This document shows, one piece after another, positions 1-7,712 of a stretch of DNA of 12,854 bases. Numbering within the stretch: position 1 is the first letter of the stretch; every line of letters starts with the position of its first letter. Below the pieces are notes generated by a model that worked only from the letters and a program-made list of their open reading frames with translations, was not told where the DNA came from and did not search any database. Source of the DNA: an uncultured Lysobacterales bacterium (lineage in GTDB: Bacteria; Pseudomonadota; Gammaproteobacteria; Xanthomonadales; SZUA-36); NCBI GenBank assembly GCA_937974465.1, contig CALJWY010000194.1:1-12854 (forward strand), given 5' to 3'. Made by a program: the position numbers and the translations under genes.

Positions 1-783
1 GATGCAATTTTGTTTGTCACACCACGCGAAAAACGCATGTTATATGCCATCGAAAACGCCACCAGGAAAAAGATTGAGCTCATGGAGCTGCCTTCAACTG
101 ACCTGATCAACAACAAGCGCATCGATAAATTCAAACAGCGCATTACAGAAACCCTGGAGTCTGAAAACCTGGCGCTGTTTTCCGACATGGTTGAACAATA
201 TCAACAGGAGCATGATGCTCCGATGCTGCAAATAGCCGCGGCACTCGCCCAGCTATCTCAAGGTGACGCGCCCTTCCTGCTGCAAAACACCAGCCACCGT
301 GCCGCGGACAAGAACTGGGCTAAAGACGAAAGGCCGCAGCGTGACAAAAAAGGCCGTAAAGAGCGTTTCAAAAAAGACGGCCCGGCAAGAAAAAATGGGC
401 CTCCTTCAGAAGGAATGCAACGTTACAGAATCGCGGTGGGGCATGACCATGGTGTTATGCCTGGCAATATAGTCGGTGCCATTGCGAACGAAGCAAATAT
501 CGAGGGCAATCAAATCGGTCGTATCAGCATTCATGATACCTATTCCCTTATTGACCTGCCCGCCGGGATGCCAAACGAAACCTTTAATGCCCTGAAAAAA
601 GTCTGGGTAGCGGGCCAGAAACTGGGCATTTCCCGCCTGGGTGAAAAAGAGGGCAGTCCGGATCGGCGCCCAGCGCCCAAAGGCAAAGGTCACAAAAAAA
701 GAGTTGATGCACCAAAAAGAAAGTCAGGAAGAAAAGGGAAAGGCGCCAGAAAGAGAGCGGCTGAAAAGAAACAGAAAAAATGA
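1..783 (+). CDS. deaD: DEAD-box ATP-dependent RNA helicase, C-terminal part (DeaD/CsdA-like), 5' end outside window
   Basis: The reading frame is open from base 1, so the gene enters from the left; 260 codons are visible. The first residues (DAILFVTPREKRML) match the stretch just after the last helicase motif in DeaD, so both helicase lobes lie outside. The linker around residues 30-80 (ELPSTDLINNKRIDKF) also resembles E. coli DeaD. Residues about 139-213, starting MQRYRIAVGHDHGV and containing IVGAIANEANI, form a DbpA-type RNA-binding domain. A lysine-rich tail (about 214-260) follows, where E. coli DeaD has an Arg/Gly-rich tail. DeaD proteins unwind structured RNA in the cytoplasm and act in ribosome assembly and mRNA turnover, notably in the cold. 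Identification as this family is strong; DeaD rather than another DbpA-domain helicase is likely. No intrinsic terminator is visible in the 55 bases before the convergent yehS. Confidence 0.93.
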   Translation, partial: DAILFVTPREKRMLYAIENATRKKIELMELPSTDLINNKRIDKFKQRITETLESENLALFSDMVEQYQQEHDAPMLQIAAALAQLSQGDAPFLLQNTSHRAADKNWAKDERPQRDKKGRKERFKKDGPARKNGPPSEGMQRYRIAVGHDHGVMPGNIVGAIANEANIEGNQIGRISIHDTYSLIDLPAGMPNETFNALKKVWVAGQKLGISRLGEKEGSPDRRPAPKGKGHKKRVDAPKRKSGRKGKGARKRAAEKKQKK

Positions 784-838
784 GTGCAGGTAAAACTCGC
801 AGCTGTGAAGATGCAGATGTCCTGAGTATTTAGATCAT

Positions 839-1336
839 TTATTTAACGGAGCTTGCGTCTTTCTTTTTTGCCTGCTGAGCCTTGCGGTATTTGATTTGCA
901 GCCCTTTTAAGAAGTTCCGCATCACCTGGTCTTTGCATTCGCGGTAGTGCTTGTGATTTGCCCTGCGAAAAAAGGCTGAAAGCTCATGTTTGCTGATGGA
1001 TACACCTGCCAGGGAAAGTATCGACAGAATATCCTCAGCCTGCAGATCGAACGCAATTTTCAATTTTCTGAAAATAATATTGTTATTCAACTTTTTTTCC
1101 GGTTCGGGCTGTGGGCCGTCTTTCTTGCCGCGTCTGTCGTTGATCAGTCCATTGAGAAATGTCGCGAACATCACGTCTGAACATACCTCGTAGGCTGGAT
1201 CATCATCTTTTTTCAGCCAGTCGCTAAGTTGTGCCCTGCTCACTTCCTGCCCGGCTTCGGCAAACACAGCAATCATTTTTGAATCATCGAAATCCAATAT
1301 ATAGCGAATACGTCGCAGGCAGTCGTTGGTGTTCAT
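839..1336 (-). CDS. yehS: DUF1456 family protein (YehS-like)
   Basis: A 165-residue soluble protein made of two copies of the roughly 68-residue DUF1456 repeat. Copy one is about residues 4-70 (NDCLRRIRYILDFDD, then DVMFATFLNGLI). Copy two is about residues 85-150 (NNIIFRKLKIAFDL, then DQVMRNFLKGLQI). E. coli YehS is of similar length and has the same two-repeat design. No enzymatic motif is present and the molecular function of the family is, to my knowledge, unestablished. A basic, lysine-rich C-terminal tail (KAQQAKKKDASSVK) follows the second repeat. The ATG at 1336 has a good ribosome binding site, AAAGGA about 5 bases upstream on the minus strand. A perfect TATAAT lies about 45 bases upstream of the start. 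It converges on the helicase gene and diverges from the channel gene. Confidence 0.9.
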   Translation of the reverse strand: MNTNDCLRRIRYILDFDDSKMIAVFAEAGQEVSRAQLSDWLKKDDDPAYEVCSDVMFATFLNGLINDRRGKKDGPQPEPEKKLNNNIIFRKLKIAFDLQAEDILSILSLAGVSISKHELSAFFRRANHKHYRECKDQVMRNFLKGLQIKYRKAQQAKKKDASSVK

Positions 1337-1379
1337 TGTTTCCTTTGGATGCTGGGGGCATCGCTTTTAAGACAGAACG

Positions 1380-1387
1380 ATTATACT
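1380..1387. promoter_or_regulatory. Overlapping divergent -10 elements between yehS and ybdG
   Basis: The minus strand carries a perfect TATAAT at 1385-1380 facing yehS. The plus strand carries TATACT at 1382-1387 facing ybdG. They share four bases, so polymerase could probably occupy only one at a time. Neither has a convincing -35 hexamer at 16-18 bases, which lowers confidence, especially for the plus-strand call. Confidence 0.4.
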
Positions 1388-1426
1388 CCCGTATTAACCC
1401 GCGAGTAGCTGTATCATCAGAAAATC

Positions 1427-2671
1427 ATGTTGGAACTATTACAAAACTGGCTGATAGCCAACGGTGTTGCCGATAACTTTGCAATATATGTTGCACACGC
1501 AATTGCAGTGCTCGCGGTGCTTATCCTGAGCGCCACCGCCAATTTCATAGCCAAGCGCTACATTGTGGCGGCGTTGACCTATGCCATCTCGAGGTCGAAG
1601 ACAGAGTGGGATGATGCGATGGTGCGCCAAAGAGCCCTGAATCGCATGGCACACCTGGCCCCGGCACTGGTCATTTACCTGTTAACTCCAATTGCATTGG
1701 AAGGCGTCGATGCGGCAATCGATTTCATCAGAAGTGCCGCGTCGATCTACATGATTGTAATGATCATGCTTGTACTGGACTCACTGTTAAACACTGTTGA
1801 GGATGTTTACCAGAACTTCAGAGCGGCCAGGGAAATCCCCATCAAGGGATTTATCCAGGTACTGAAACTTGCACTGTATTTCCTGGCAGGTATCTTTGTT
1901 GTTTCCATCGTCCTGGATAAAACACCTGTCTATCTGCTGAGTGGAGTCGGTGCACTGGCTGCGGTGATGATGCTGGTTTTCCGTGATTCAATCCTCGGTT
2001 TTGTCGCTGGCATCCAACTGGCAGCCAACAAGATGGTAGCGGTGGGTGACTGGATTGAGATGCCCAAATATGGCGCAGACGGTGATGTTCTAGAAGTTGC
2101 ATTGACCACTGTTAAAGTTCAGAACTGGGATAAGACCATTACCACCATCCCGACCTATGCATTGATCAGTGAATCATTTAAAAACTGGCGTGGCATGTCA
2201 GACTCTGGCGGCCGCCGCATCAAGCGTGCCGTCAATATCGATATGAGCAGTATTCGGTTTTGTGACGAGGAGATGCTGGAGCGTTTTGCCAGGATTCAGT
2301 ATATCGCTGAATATATTGAGGAAAAAAAGCGTGAACTGGAGGCGTTTAACCAGTCCAAAAATGTTGATAATGCCAGTCTCGCCAATGGCAGGCGCATGAC
2401 CAACATCGGCACATTCAGGGCTTATGTTGTGGCTTATTTAAGCAACCATCCGATGATCAACATGGATATGACCTTCCTGGTCCGGCAACTGCCATCGGGT
2501 GAGCACGGTCTGCCCATCGAGGTGTATGTCTTCAGCAAGGACAAGGCCTGGGCAAACTATGAGGCCATCCAGGCCGATATATTTGACCACATCCTGGCCG
2601 TTCTGCCGGAATTTGACCTGCGTGTTTACCAGAACCCCACGGGGGCGGATTTTCGTATGCTGGGCGCCTAA
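1427..2671 (+). CDS. ybdG: YbdG-type mechanosensitive channel (MscS superfamily)
   Basis: A 414-residue inner-membrane channel protein; E. coli YbdG is almost the same length and closely similar along the whole chain. Hydrophobic segments lie at about 18-42, 74-93, 104-122, 143-163 and 168-203. The last is the Gly/Ala-rich pore helix (LLSGVGALAAVMMLVF). The segment GDWIEMPKYGADGDVLEVAL (207-226) starts the cytoplasmic beta domain. The motifs TTIPTYALISESFKNW and GGRRIKRAVNIDMSSIRF are YbdG hallmarks. Members open under membrane tension to release solutes on hypo-osmotic shock; E. coli YbdG contributes a small-conductance activity and has a part in osmotic adaptation. The ribosome binding site before the ATG at 1427 is weak. 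The stop codon overlaps the convergent DUF1343 gene's stop by 4 bases. Confidence 0.95.
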   Translation: MLELLQNWLIANGVADNFAIYVAHAIAVLAVLILSATANFIAKRYIVAALTYAISRSKTEWDDAMVRQRALNRMAHLAPALVIYLLTPIALEGVDAAIDFIRSAASIYMIVMIMLVLDSLLNTVEDVYQNFRAAREIPIKGFIQVLKLALYFLAGIFVVSIVLDKTPVYLLSGVGALAAVMMLVFRDSILGFVAGIQLAANKMVAVGDWIEMPKYGADGDVLEVALTTVKVQNWDKTITTIPTYALISESFKNWRGMSDSGGRRIKRAVNIDMSSIRFCDEEMLERFARIQYIAEYIEEKKRELEAFNQSKNVDNASLANGRRMTNIGTFRAYVVAYLSNHPMINMDMTFLVRQLPSGEHGLPIEVYVFSKDKAWANYEAIQADIFDHILAVLPEFDLRVYQNPTGADFRMLGA

Positions 2672-3873
2672 ATTTCCGTCAGCACAGCAGTGTTTTCATT
2701 CGTCCAAAGCCGCTCATCTGCAACTGCCAGCGCCTCCAGGTCGCCCGGGTTCGCGTTGTCATCATCCACCCATAGTCGCAACAGTTCACTGCCGTTGATC
2801 AGGTCGATGGCCAGGCGCTCATTCTCATACTCATAGGGAAAATCACGCCACAGTTCGTAGCCGGGATTGATGCGGCGCAGCGCCTTGAAAGCCAGCGCCA
2901 TGAGTCGCCACGGACGAAACGCCTGGTGGGTATAGCCGTCACCATCAACATGTATCTGTATCCCGGCACACAGTTGACCCACATGCTTGTGAAAGGTCGG
3001 CTCAAACCAGCATTCGCGCAAGACACAGCCTTCCATCCACCGGGGTGCGATACTCTCCATGGCAGTGAGCAACTTGCGCGGTTCGATATCCGGCGCACCA
3101 AACAATTCCAGCGGGCGGGTTGTGCCCCTGCCCTCGGACAGGGTTGTGCCTTCCAACATCACGGTTCCGGCATAACAGCGCGCCATCGACAGGTTAGATG
3201 CATTGGGGCTGGGGTTGATCCAGCTACGCTTATTTACAGGCCAACCAAAACCCGGAGCGGCGTCGGGATGCCATCCCTCCATGGCCACCACCTCGTATTC
3301 AACATCCAGCTTGAGGGTTTTGATAAACCAGTGGCCCATCTCACCCATCGTCAGCCCGTGGCGCATCGGCATCGGGCCTGCGCCGACAAAACTCTCCCAA
3401 CCGGGACGTAGCAAAAGCCCTTCAACGGGGCGGCCCGCAGGATTGGGTCTGTCCAGGACAATGACGCGTTTTTTGCAAGCGGCGGCGGCTTCCAGCATAT
3501 AGCGCAATGTCGTGATGAAGGTATAGATACGGCAACCCAGGTCCTGCAGGTCTACCAGCAGAACATCAAAATGGTCCATCATTTCCGCAGTTGGATGACG
3601 CACATCGCCGTACAGGCTGAAGACCGGGATACCGTGAACCGGATCGAGGAAATCTGCTGATTCCACCATGTTGTCCTGTTTATCGCCGCGCAGACCATGC
3701 TGTGGTCCAAAGGCGGCTACCAGGTCGACATCATGCAGCTCAGCCAGCGCGTCCATGGAGTGCCGCAAATTTCGGGTCACAGAAGCAGGATGCGCCAGTA
3801 ACGCCACGCGCAGGCCTTTCAGCGGGCCACGCAGCCCTGGATCTTCCAGCAAACGATCAATTCCAAATTTCAT
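2668..3873 (-). CDS. DUF1343 family protein, NamZ-like (GH171) putative exo-beta-N-acetylmuramidase
   Basis: A 401-residue DUF1343 protein. Signatures in order: FGPQHGLRG (55-63), PVFSLYGD (83-90), VDLQDLGCRIYTF (107-119), VLDRPNPAGR (139-148) and PMRHGLTMGE (169-178). The characterised relative, B. subtilis NamZ (YbbC), removes MurNAc from the non-reducing ends of peptidoglycan fragments, so a role in cell-wall recycling is inferred. No signal peptide is visible, which suggests a cytoplasmic enzyme, unlike the secreted Bacillus protein. The signature I remember for NamZ has PEHG; here it is PQHG (Gln58), so activity or specificity may differ. I chose the ATG at 3873 because family members often begin MKFGID and GGAAA lies just upstream. 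An in-frame ATG at 3894 would add seven residues. No neighbouring amino-sugar recycling gene (such as NagZ, MurQ or AmiD) is present. Confidence 0.85.
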   Translation of the reverse strand: MKFGIDRLLEDPGLRGPLKGLRVALLAHPASVTRNLRHSMDALAELHDVDLVAAFGPQHGLRGDKQDNMVESADFLDPVHGIPVFSLYGDVRHPTAEMMDHFDVLLVDLQDLGCRIYTFITTLRYMLEAAAACKKRVIVLDRPNPAGRPVEGLLLRPGWESFVGAGPMPMRHGLTMGEMGHWFIKTLKLDVEYEVVAMEGWHPDAAPGFGWPVNKRSWINPSPNASNLSMARCYAGTVMLEGTTLSEGRGTTRPLELFGAPDIEPRKLLTAMESIAPRWMEGCVLRECWFEPTFHKHVGQLCAGIQIHVDGDGYTHQAFRPWRLMALAFKALRRINPGYELWRDFPYEYENERLAIDLINGSELLRLWVDDDNANPGDLEALAVADERLWTNENTAVLTEI

Positions 3874-4054
3874 CAAGTGATTTCCAATCGTCATTCCAAG
3901 CAGCCTGCGCCACCAACCAGGTTTCAGAAAACAGACACTTTACACTCCGTCACGCCCGTGTGTACCACAATAATCCATGCATTGAATTCATCACAAGCCT
4001 TTGCCACCAGTTACAGTAGAATAAATACCAAAGCAAAACACAACGACAACCCCA

Positions 4055-5326
4055 ATGATAAGGAAAGGTCTTAAACCCCGCCTCAAACCCGCACTGGACA
4101 GACCCGGCGACAACAGTGTTTATCGCCGCGTTTTTCCTTTCAAGCGGCACTGGCCAGCCATCGCGATACTGGCGGTATTTGATCTGATTTTCCTGGTTCC
4201 GGCTATTACAACATTTTCACAGGCAGCAGGTGAATGGGCAAAGTTCGAAGACCTGTTTGACCTGGTCGCCGCCCTGTTTCTGAGCGCCTGGTTACTGGGC
4301 TGGTCAATCGCACCACTGCTGCTGACCACCATCCTGCTGCTATTGCTGTTTGGACGTGAGGTCGTCAGGGTGCGTGATGGCAAACTGCTGGTCATGCTCG
4401 GTCTGCCAGGGTTTGGTTTGCAAGGTGAGTATGTTGTCTCTGCCATGCGTAACCCAAGGTTTGAGCGCCCCATAAAAAGCTCTGGCAAAGCCTGGCGTGG
4501 ACCACATATGGCCTTTGATTACGGTGCCAACAGCTACGCGCTTGGCTGCCATATCAGCGGTGATGAAATGATCGAGATCAAAAACCGTATACAGGCAACC
4601 AGTGGACAGTCGATGCGGCGCGGTGAGGCCACGCAAGGTGAAATGGATGGTAACTGGGAGCCGGCCGTCACATTGATTGATACCCCTGCCGAATATACAG
4701 CAACCCCACCTCCCACAAATGCTGCCGAACAAATAACACTGGGCTCAGCCTCTTCCGTACTATTGATTCTGGCCAACCTTGTACCTTTCGCCGGCGCCAT
4801 GTTTTATGACTGGAACCTGGGAAATGTCATGGTCCTTTATTGGGCTGAAAGCGCCGTGATCGGCCTGTTCAATATCGCCAAGATCATCGTAATCGGCCGC
4901 TGGTTCGCCCTGCTGGCCGCGCCATTTTTTACCGGCCATTTCGGCGGCTTCATGGCGATCCATTTTCTTTTCCTGTATGGCCTTTTTATCCAGGGACCAA
5001 GGGACATGAGCGGAGGTGACCTTGCAGAGGTCTTGCAGATGTTCTACAACCTGTGGCCTGCACTGGCGATGCTTTTTATCAGTCATACCTATTCTTTCGT
5101 GGCCAATTTCCTCGGCCGCCGGGAATACCAGGGCCGCACGATCAACCACCAGATGTCCGAGCCTTACCGGCGCATCGTCTTCATGCACCTGTCCCTGATT
5201 CTGGGTGGCGGATTGACACTGCTGATTGGCGAATCCCGACCAGTTCTGATTGCAATTATTGCGATCAAGGTCTGGCTGGACCTGAGAGCACATATCGGTC
5301 AACGGAACTTAAAACCACCCGGTTAA
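4055..5326 (+). CDS. Multi-pass membrane protein: N-terminal PH-like region plus C-terminal DUF6498 domain
   Basis: A 423-residue membrane protein in two parts. The N-terminal part has transmembrane segments at about 34-54 and 68-100, then a soluble stretch (101-180). That stretch contains VRVRDGKLLVMLGLPGFG and ends AFDYGANSYALGCHISGDEM followed by a helix. This resembles small bacterial PH-like domains, whose last strand-helix unit often reads I-FDYG-x-x-T-x-x-F-G-x-G-L-D-E-x-E-A. A polar linker with PPP follows (about 181-228). The C-terminal part has about six hydrophobic segments (233-252, 257-280, 283-312, 328-352, 373-391, 394-411) and motifs such as NVMVLYWAES, FFTGHFGGFMAIHF and FISHTYSFVANFLGR. 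These match my memory of DUF6498. Function is unknown. The start has only a weak ribosome binding site, and no closer in-frame alternative looks better. Confidence 0.75.
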   Translation: MIRKGLKPRLKPALDRPGDNSVYRRVFPFKRHWPAIAILAVFDLIFLVPAITTFSQAAGEWAKFEDLFDLVAALFLSAWLLGWSIAPLLLTTILLLLLFGREVVRVRDGKLLVMLGLPGFGLQGEYVVSAMRNPRFERPIKSSGKAWRGPHMAFDYGANSYALGCHISGDEMIEIKNRIQATSGQSMRRGEATQGEMDGNWEPAVTLIDTPAEYTATPPPTNAAEQITLGSASSVLLILANLVPFAGAMFYDWNLGNVMVLYWAESAVIGLFNIAKIIVIGRWFALLAAPFFTGHFGGFMAIHFLFLYGLFIQGPRDMSGGDLAEVLQMFYNLWPALAMLFISHTYSFVANFLGRREYQGRTINHQMSEPYRRIVFMHLSLILGGGLTLLIGESRPVLIAIIAIKVWLDLRAHIGQRNLKPPG

Positions 5327-5463
5327 ATGTTGGGATCAGGCTGCAAATCGGATTTGAACCCTGGCCTGTGAGCAGCAACAGAGAAAAAACGAGTCAGTAA
5401 AGACAGTTAAAGCCAATAAGACCGAAGTCCAGAAGACGCGAACCCCGGTCTCGTTGATTGACG

Positions 5464-7554
5464 CTAGAGAATAATCCTGGCATCCAGCGCCAGGCAGCCC
5501 TCCCCTTCATGAAACACCCGCAGTGGATTGATATCAAGTTCTTTGATCTGTGGGAAATCAGTCAGTAACTGGCTGAGGCGCAGGATGGCATCAACAAGTG
5601 CATCAATATCGGACCGCCGGTGGCCTCTTGCCCCCATAAGTATCCGTGACCCGCCCAGCTCTTCAACCATTGTTATTGCTTCTGCCCTCGAGATCGGGGC
5701 AATTCGCATGCTGGCCTTCTCGAATACCTCAACAAAAATACCCCCCAGGCCAACGAGGATCACCGCACCGAACTGCTTATCCTGGCGCCCGCCGAGTATC
5801 AACTCACGCCCGCCAACGGCCATTGGCTGAACCATGACTCCGTCCAGTTTCACATTGGGAAAGGCATCCTGAATCTTCGCCGTCATATCCTCAAACGCTT
5901 CAATCACAGAAGCCCTGTTGCGCAGATTCAACTGCACTCCGCCAACATCGGACTTGTGGGAGATTTGCTCGGATATGACTTTCATGGCAACCGGAAAGCC
6001 AAGACTTTCTGCCGCTTCTGCCGCCTCTTCTGCAGAGCTTGCAGCCAATCCCCTAATTGTGGGAATTCCATAGCTTTCCAGCACATCTATCGCTTCATTC
6101 AGAAGCAGGTCCCGTTTTTCATTAGCAGCTGTGTCTAGCAACCGCTGCACAGTCGATTTTTCGACGTCAAACGAGGGGCCCAGTTCTCTGGATTCCACAT
6201 CCGCCATCTCCTGCGAGTGTTCAAAGTCCAGTTTCAATGCCCGGAACATCTCAACAATGTGGGTGAAAATCGGGAAATCCAGGTCCTGTCTTAAGCTTGA
6301 GACCTCGGCTGAATTTGCGGAAACATAAACTGCAACCGGCTTATTGGATTTTTTGCTGAGTGCTTCCAGGCGTTTTACCAATACCTTGGTTGGGCCTCGT
6401 TCTGTTGTTGCAACCGATGTATGCAGGAATGCAACACCGTCAACGTTCTCCTGGGCCAGGGTCTCCTCCACGATCTGATAATAAACATCGAGATCAAACA
6501 GGTCGCCGAGATCCAGCGGGTTTGTCAGCTTGATAACAGACGCGCGAAAATGTTTTTCGATACCCCGGATGAATGATTCAGGAAATTCCGCCAGTTCGAA
6601 GCCGACCGTTTCGCAGGCATCTGCAGCGACGATGGCATGTCCCCCGGAACGGGAAATAATCGCCAGCCTCTTGTTCTTCAGGGGCGGCAGGCGCAAGGTC
6701 TTCATGTAGTGCGATAGCGTTGTTACATCGTGCACTCGGGTAATTCCGCACTGTTGAAAGGCCGCATCCACCACGCGGTCATCGCTTGAAAGTGCGGCGG
6801 TATGAGAAGCAGCCACACTTTGCCCAAGCATCCCAATATTGGATTTCAATGCCAGGATGGGTTTTGGTGACCGCCTCGCCAAATCCATCAATCGTCTGCC
6901 GTCTCGAATCCCTTCGAGGTAGATAAAAATGGTCTTTGTGCCTTCATCCTCGATGTAATATTCCAGCAGGTCCTCCGCATCTATGTTGAGCATATTGCCA
7001 ACCGATGCGAACTTGTTGAGCCCAATCCCCTCTGCTGCCATGTGATTCATGATGCTCAGCCCGACACCACCACTCTGGGCAATGATGGAAACCTCTCCCT
7101 TACGGATAAAAGTGGTCAGGCGGGGAAACGGAACACAAAATCCATTTTCCATATTAATAACGCCGATGCAGTTGGGACCGACAAAACGAATGCCGTATTT
7201 TTCTGCAATCGCCACAACTTCTTCTTCTATTTTCTTGCCTTCGTCGTTGTACTCGCTGAACCCGGCGGTCTCGATGATTGCCCTCTTAACACCTTTTCGA
7301 CCGCAATCTTCCATCACCTGGGGTACAAACCTGGCAGGAACAAGAATAACAGCCATATCAACCTGTTCCGGGATTTCGGTAACTGACTGATAAATACGCC
7401 GGGTGGTAATGGCGCCGCCATCGGGCCCAACCGGGTAAACGACACCATCAAAACCGAAATCAATCAGGTTCAACATGATATTGCGCCCCAGGTTATCTGG
7501 TTTTGCCGAAACGCCTACAACAGCCACACTTTTTGGGGAAAAAATACCTTGCAT
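5464..7554 (-). CDS. ADP-forming acyl-CoA synthetase (acetate--CoA ligase family)
   Basis: A 696-residue single-chain enzyme. Residues 1-130 form a CoA-binding Rossmann domain (SVAVVGVSAKPDNLGR at 9-24; GPNCIG at 126-131). A succinyl-CoA-ligase-like flavodoxin region follows (about 150-290) with SHTAAL at 250-255. A second ligase-type domain starts at RLAIISRSGGHAI. Residues about 480-696 are an ATP-grasp domain with ISHKSDVGGVQLNL (531-544) and a C-terminal KELDINPLRV. His251 and His533 sit where the two phosphohistidines of archaeal ADP-forming acetyl-CoA synthetases lie, so ATP + acid + CoA giving ADP + phosphate + acyl-CoA is the expected reaction. There is no GNAT acetyltransferase domain, unlike Pat/PatZ lysine acetyltransferases. 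The acid is not evident. The ATG at 7554 has GGAG six bases upstream. It appears monocistronic. Confidence 0.9.
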   Translation of the reverse strand: MQGIFSPKSVAVVGVSAKPDNLGRNIMLNLIDFGFDGVVYPVGPDGGAITTRRIYQSVTEIPEQVDMAVILVPARFVPQVMEDCGRKGVKRAIIETAGFSEYNDEGKKIEEEVVAIAEKYGIRFVGPNCIGVINMENGFCVPFPRLTTFIRKGEVSIIAQSGGVGLSIMNHMAAEGIGLNKFASVGNMLNIDAEDLLEYYIEDEGTKTIFIYLEGIRDGRRLMDLARRSPKPILALKSNIGMLGQSVAASHTAALSSDDRVVDAAFQQCGITRVHDVTTLSHYMKTLRLPPLKNKRLAIISRSGGHAIVAADACETVGFELAEFPESFIRGIEKHFRASVIKLTNPLDLGDLFDLDVYYQIVEETLAQENVDGVAFLHTSVATTERGPTKVLVKRLEALSKKSNKPVAVYVSANSAEVSSLRQDLDFPIFTHIVEMFRALKLDFEHSQEMADVESRELGPSFDVEKSTVQRLLDTAANEKRDLLLNEAIDVLESYGIPTIRGLAASSAEEAAEAAESLGFPVAMKVISEQISHKSDVGGVQLNLRNRASVIEAFEDMTAKIQDAFPNVKLDGVMVQPMAVGGRELILGGRQDKQFGAVILVGLGGIFVEVFEKASMRIAPISRAEAITMVEELGGSRILMGARGHRRSDIDALVDAILRLSQLLTDFPQIKELDINPLRVFHEGEGCLALDARIIL

Positions 7555-7575
7555 AACGATCTCCGAGTTTTCCGG

Positions 7576-7604
7576 AATATAGCGCTTCTAGCGCATATGC
7601 TCAA
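7576..7604 (-). promoter_or_regulatory. Sigma-70 promoter for the acyl-CoA synthetase gene
   Basis: Reading the minus strand, TTGAGC (7604-7599) and TATATT (7581-7576) are separated by exactly 17 bases. Matches to consensus are 4 of 6 and 5 of 6. The implied start near 7569 gives a very short leader, about 15 bases, that still includes the GGAG ribosome binding site. Confidence 0.55.
7582..7594. promoter_or_regulatory. Inverted repeat inside the promoter spacer, candidate operator
   Basis: GCGCT-TCT-AGCGC is a perfect 5+3+5 inverted repeat lying wholly between the -10 and -35 hexamers of the acyl-CoA synthetase promoter. A protein bound there would block polymerase. No regulator gene lies next to it, so the binding protein is unknown. 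A chance repeat in GC-rich sequence is possible. Confidence 0.35.
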
Positions 7605-7642
7605 CGAGTGAATTCAGCTACAAAAATTCAGTTCTGGAAGCA

Positions 7643-7659
7643 CCAGCCGCAACGGCTGG
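7643..7659. other. Perfect hairpin between yecH and the acyl-CoA synthetase gene
   Basis: CCAGCCG-CAA-CGGCTGG is a perfect 7-bp stem with a 3-base loop, 53 bases downstream of the yecH stop on the minus strand. A T5 tract occurs only about 16 bases after the stem, so it is not a canonical intrinsic terminator. It may still end or stabilise the GFA-yecH transcript. Confidence 0.4.
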
Positions 7660-7712
7660 ACCATTGCATACCAACTGACAATCGAATGACTTAAACCAGG
7701 GAGAATGGCTGC

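Noticed and set aside
2926..3411. Plus-strand open frame (161 codons) opposite the DUF1343 gene
   Set aside because: It is fully inside the strongly supported minus-strand gene and has no recognisable protein features.
3939..3974. TTTACA and AATAAT as a promoter for the 4055 gene
   Set aside because: The spacer is 24 bases, too long for a normal sigma-70 promoter. Other hexamers in this gap also fail on spacing.
4760..5302. Long minus-strand open frame (180 codons) opposite the DUF6498 gene
   Set aside because: It is a shadow of the plus-strand gene, whose predicted product has clear membrane segments and family motifs. The minus frame has low-complexity, His/Gln-rich sequence and no recognisable domain.
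5338..5368. tRNA-like piece on the minus strand (GGGTTCAAATCC resembles a T-arm)
   Set aside because: The flanking bases do not form a five-base T stem, and no anticodon arm or acceptor pairing is present. Only nested CAGGC/GCCTG and CAAAT/ATTTG pairings remain.
5419..5451. AGACCG/CGGTCT inverted repeat as a terminator between the DUF6498 and acyl-CoA synthetase genes
   Set aside because: The stem is six bases with a 21-base loop and no T tract on either strand.
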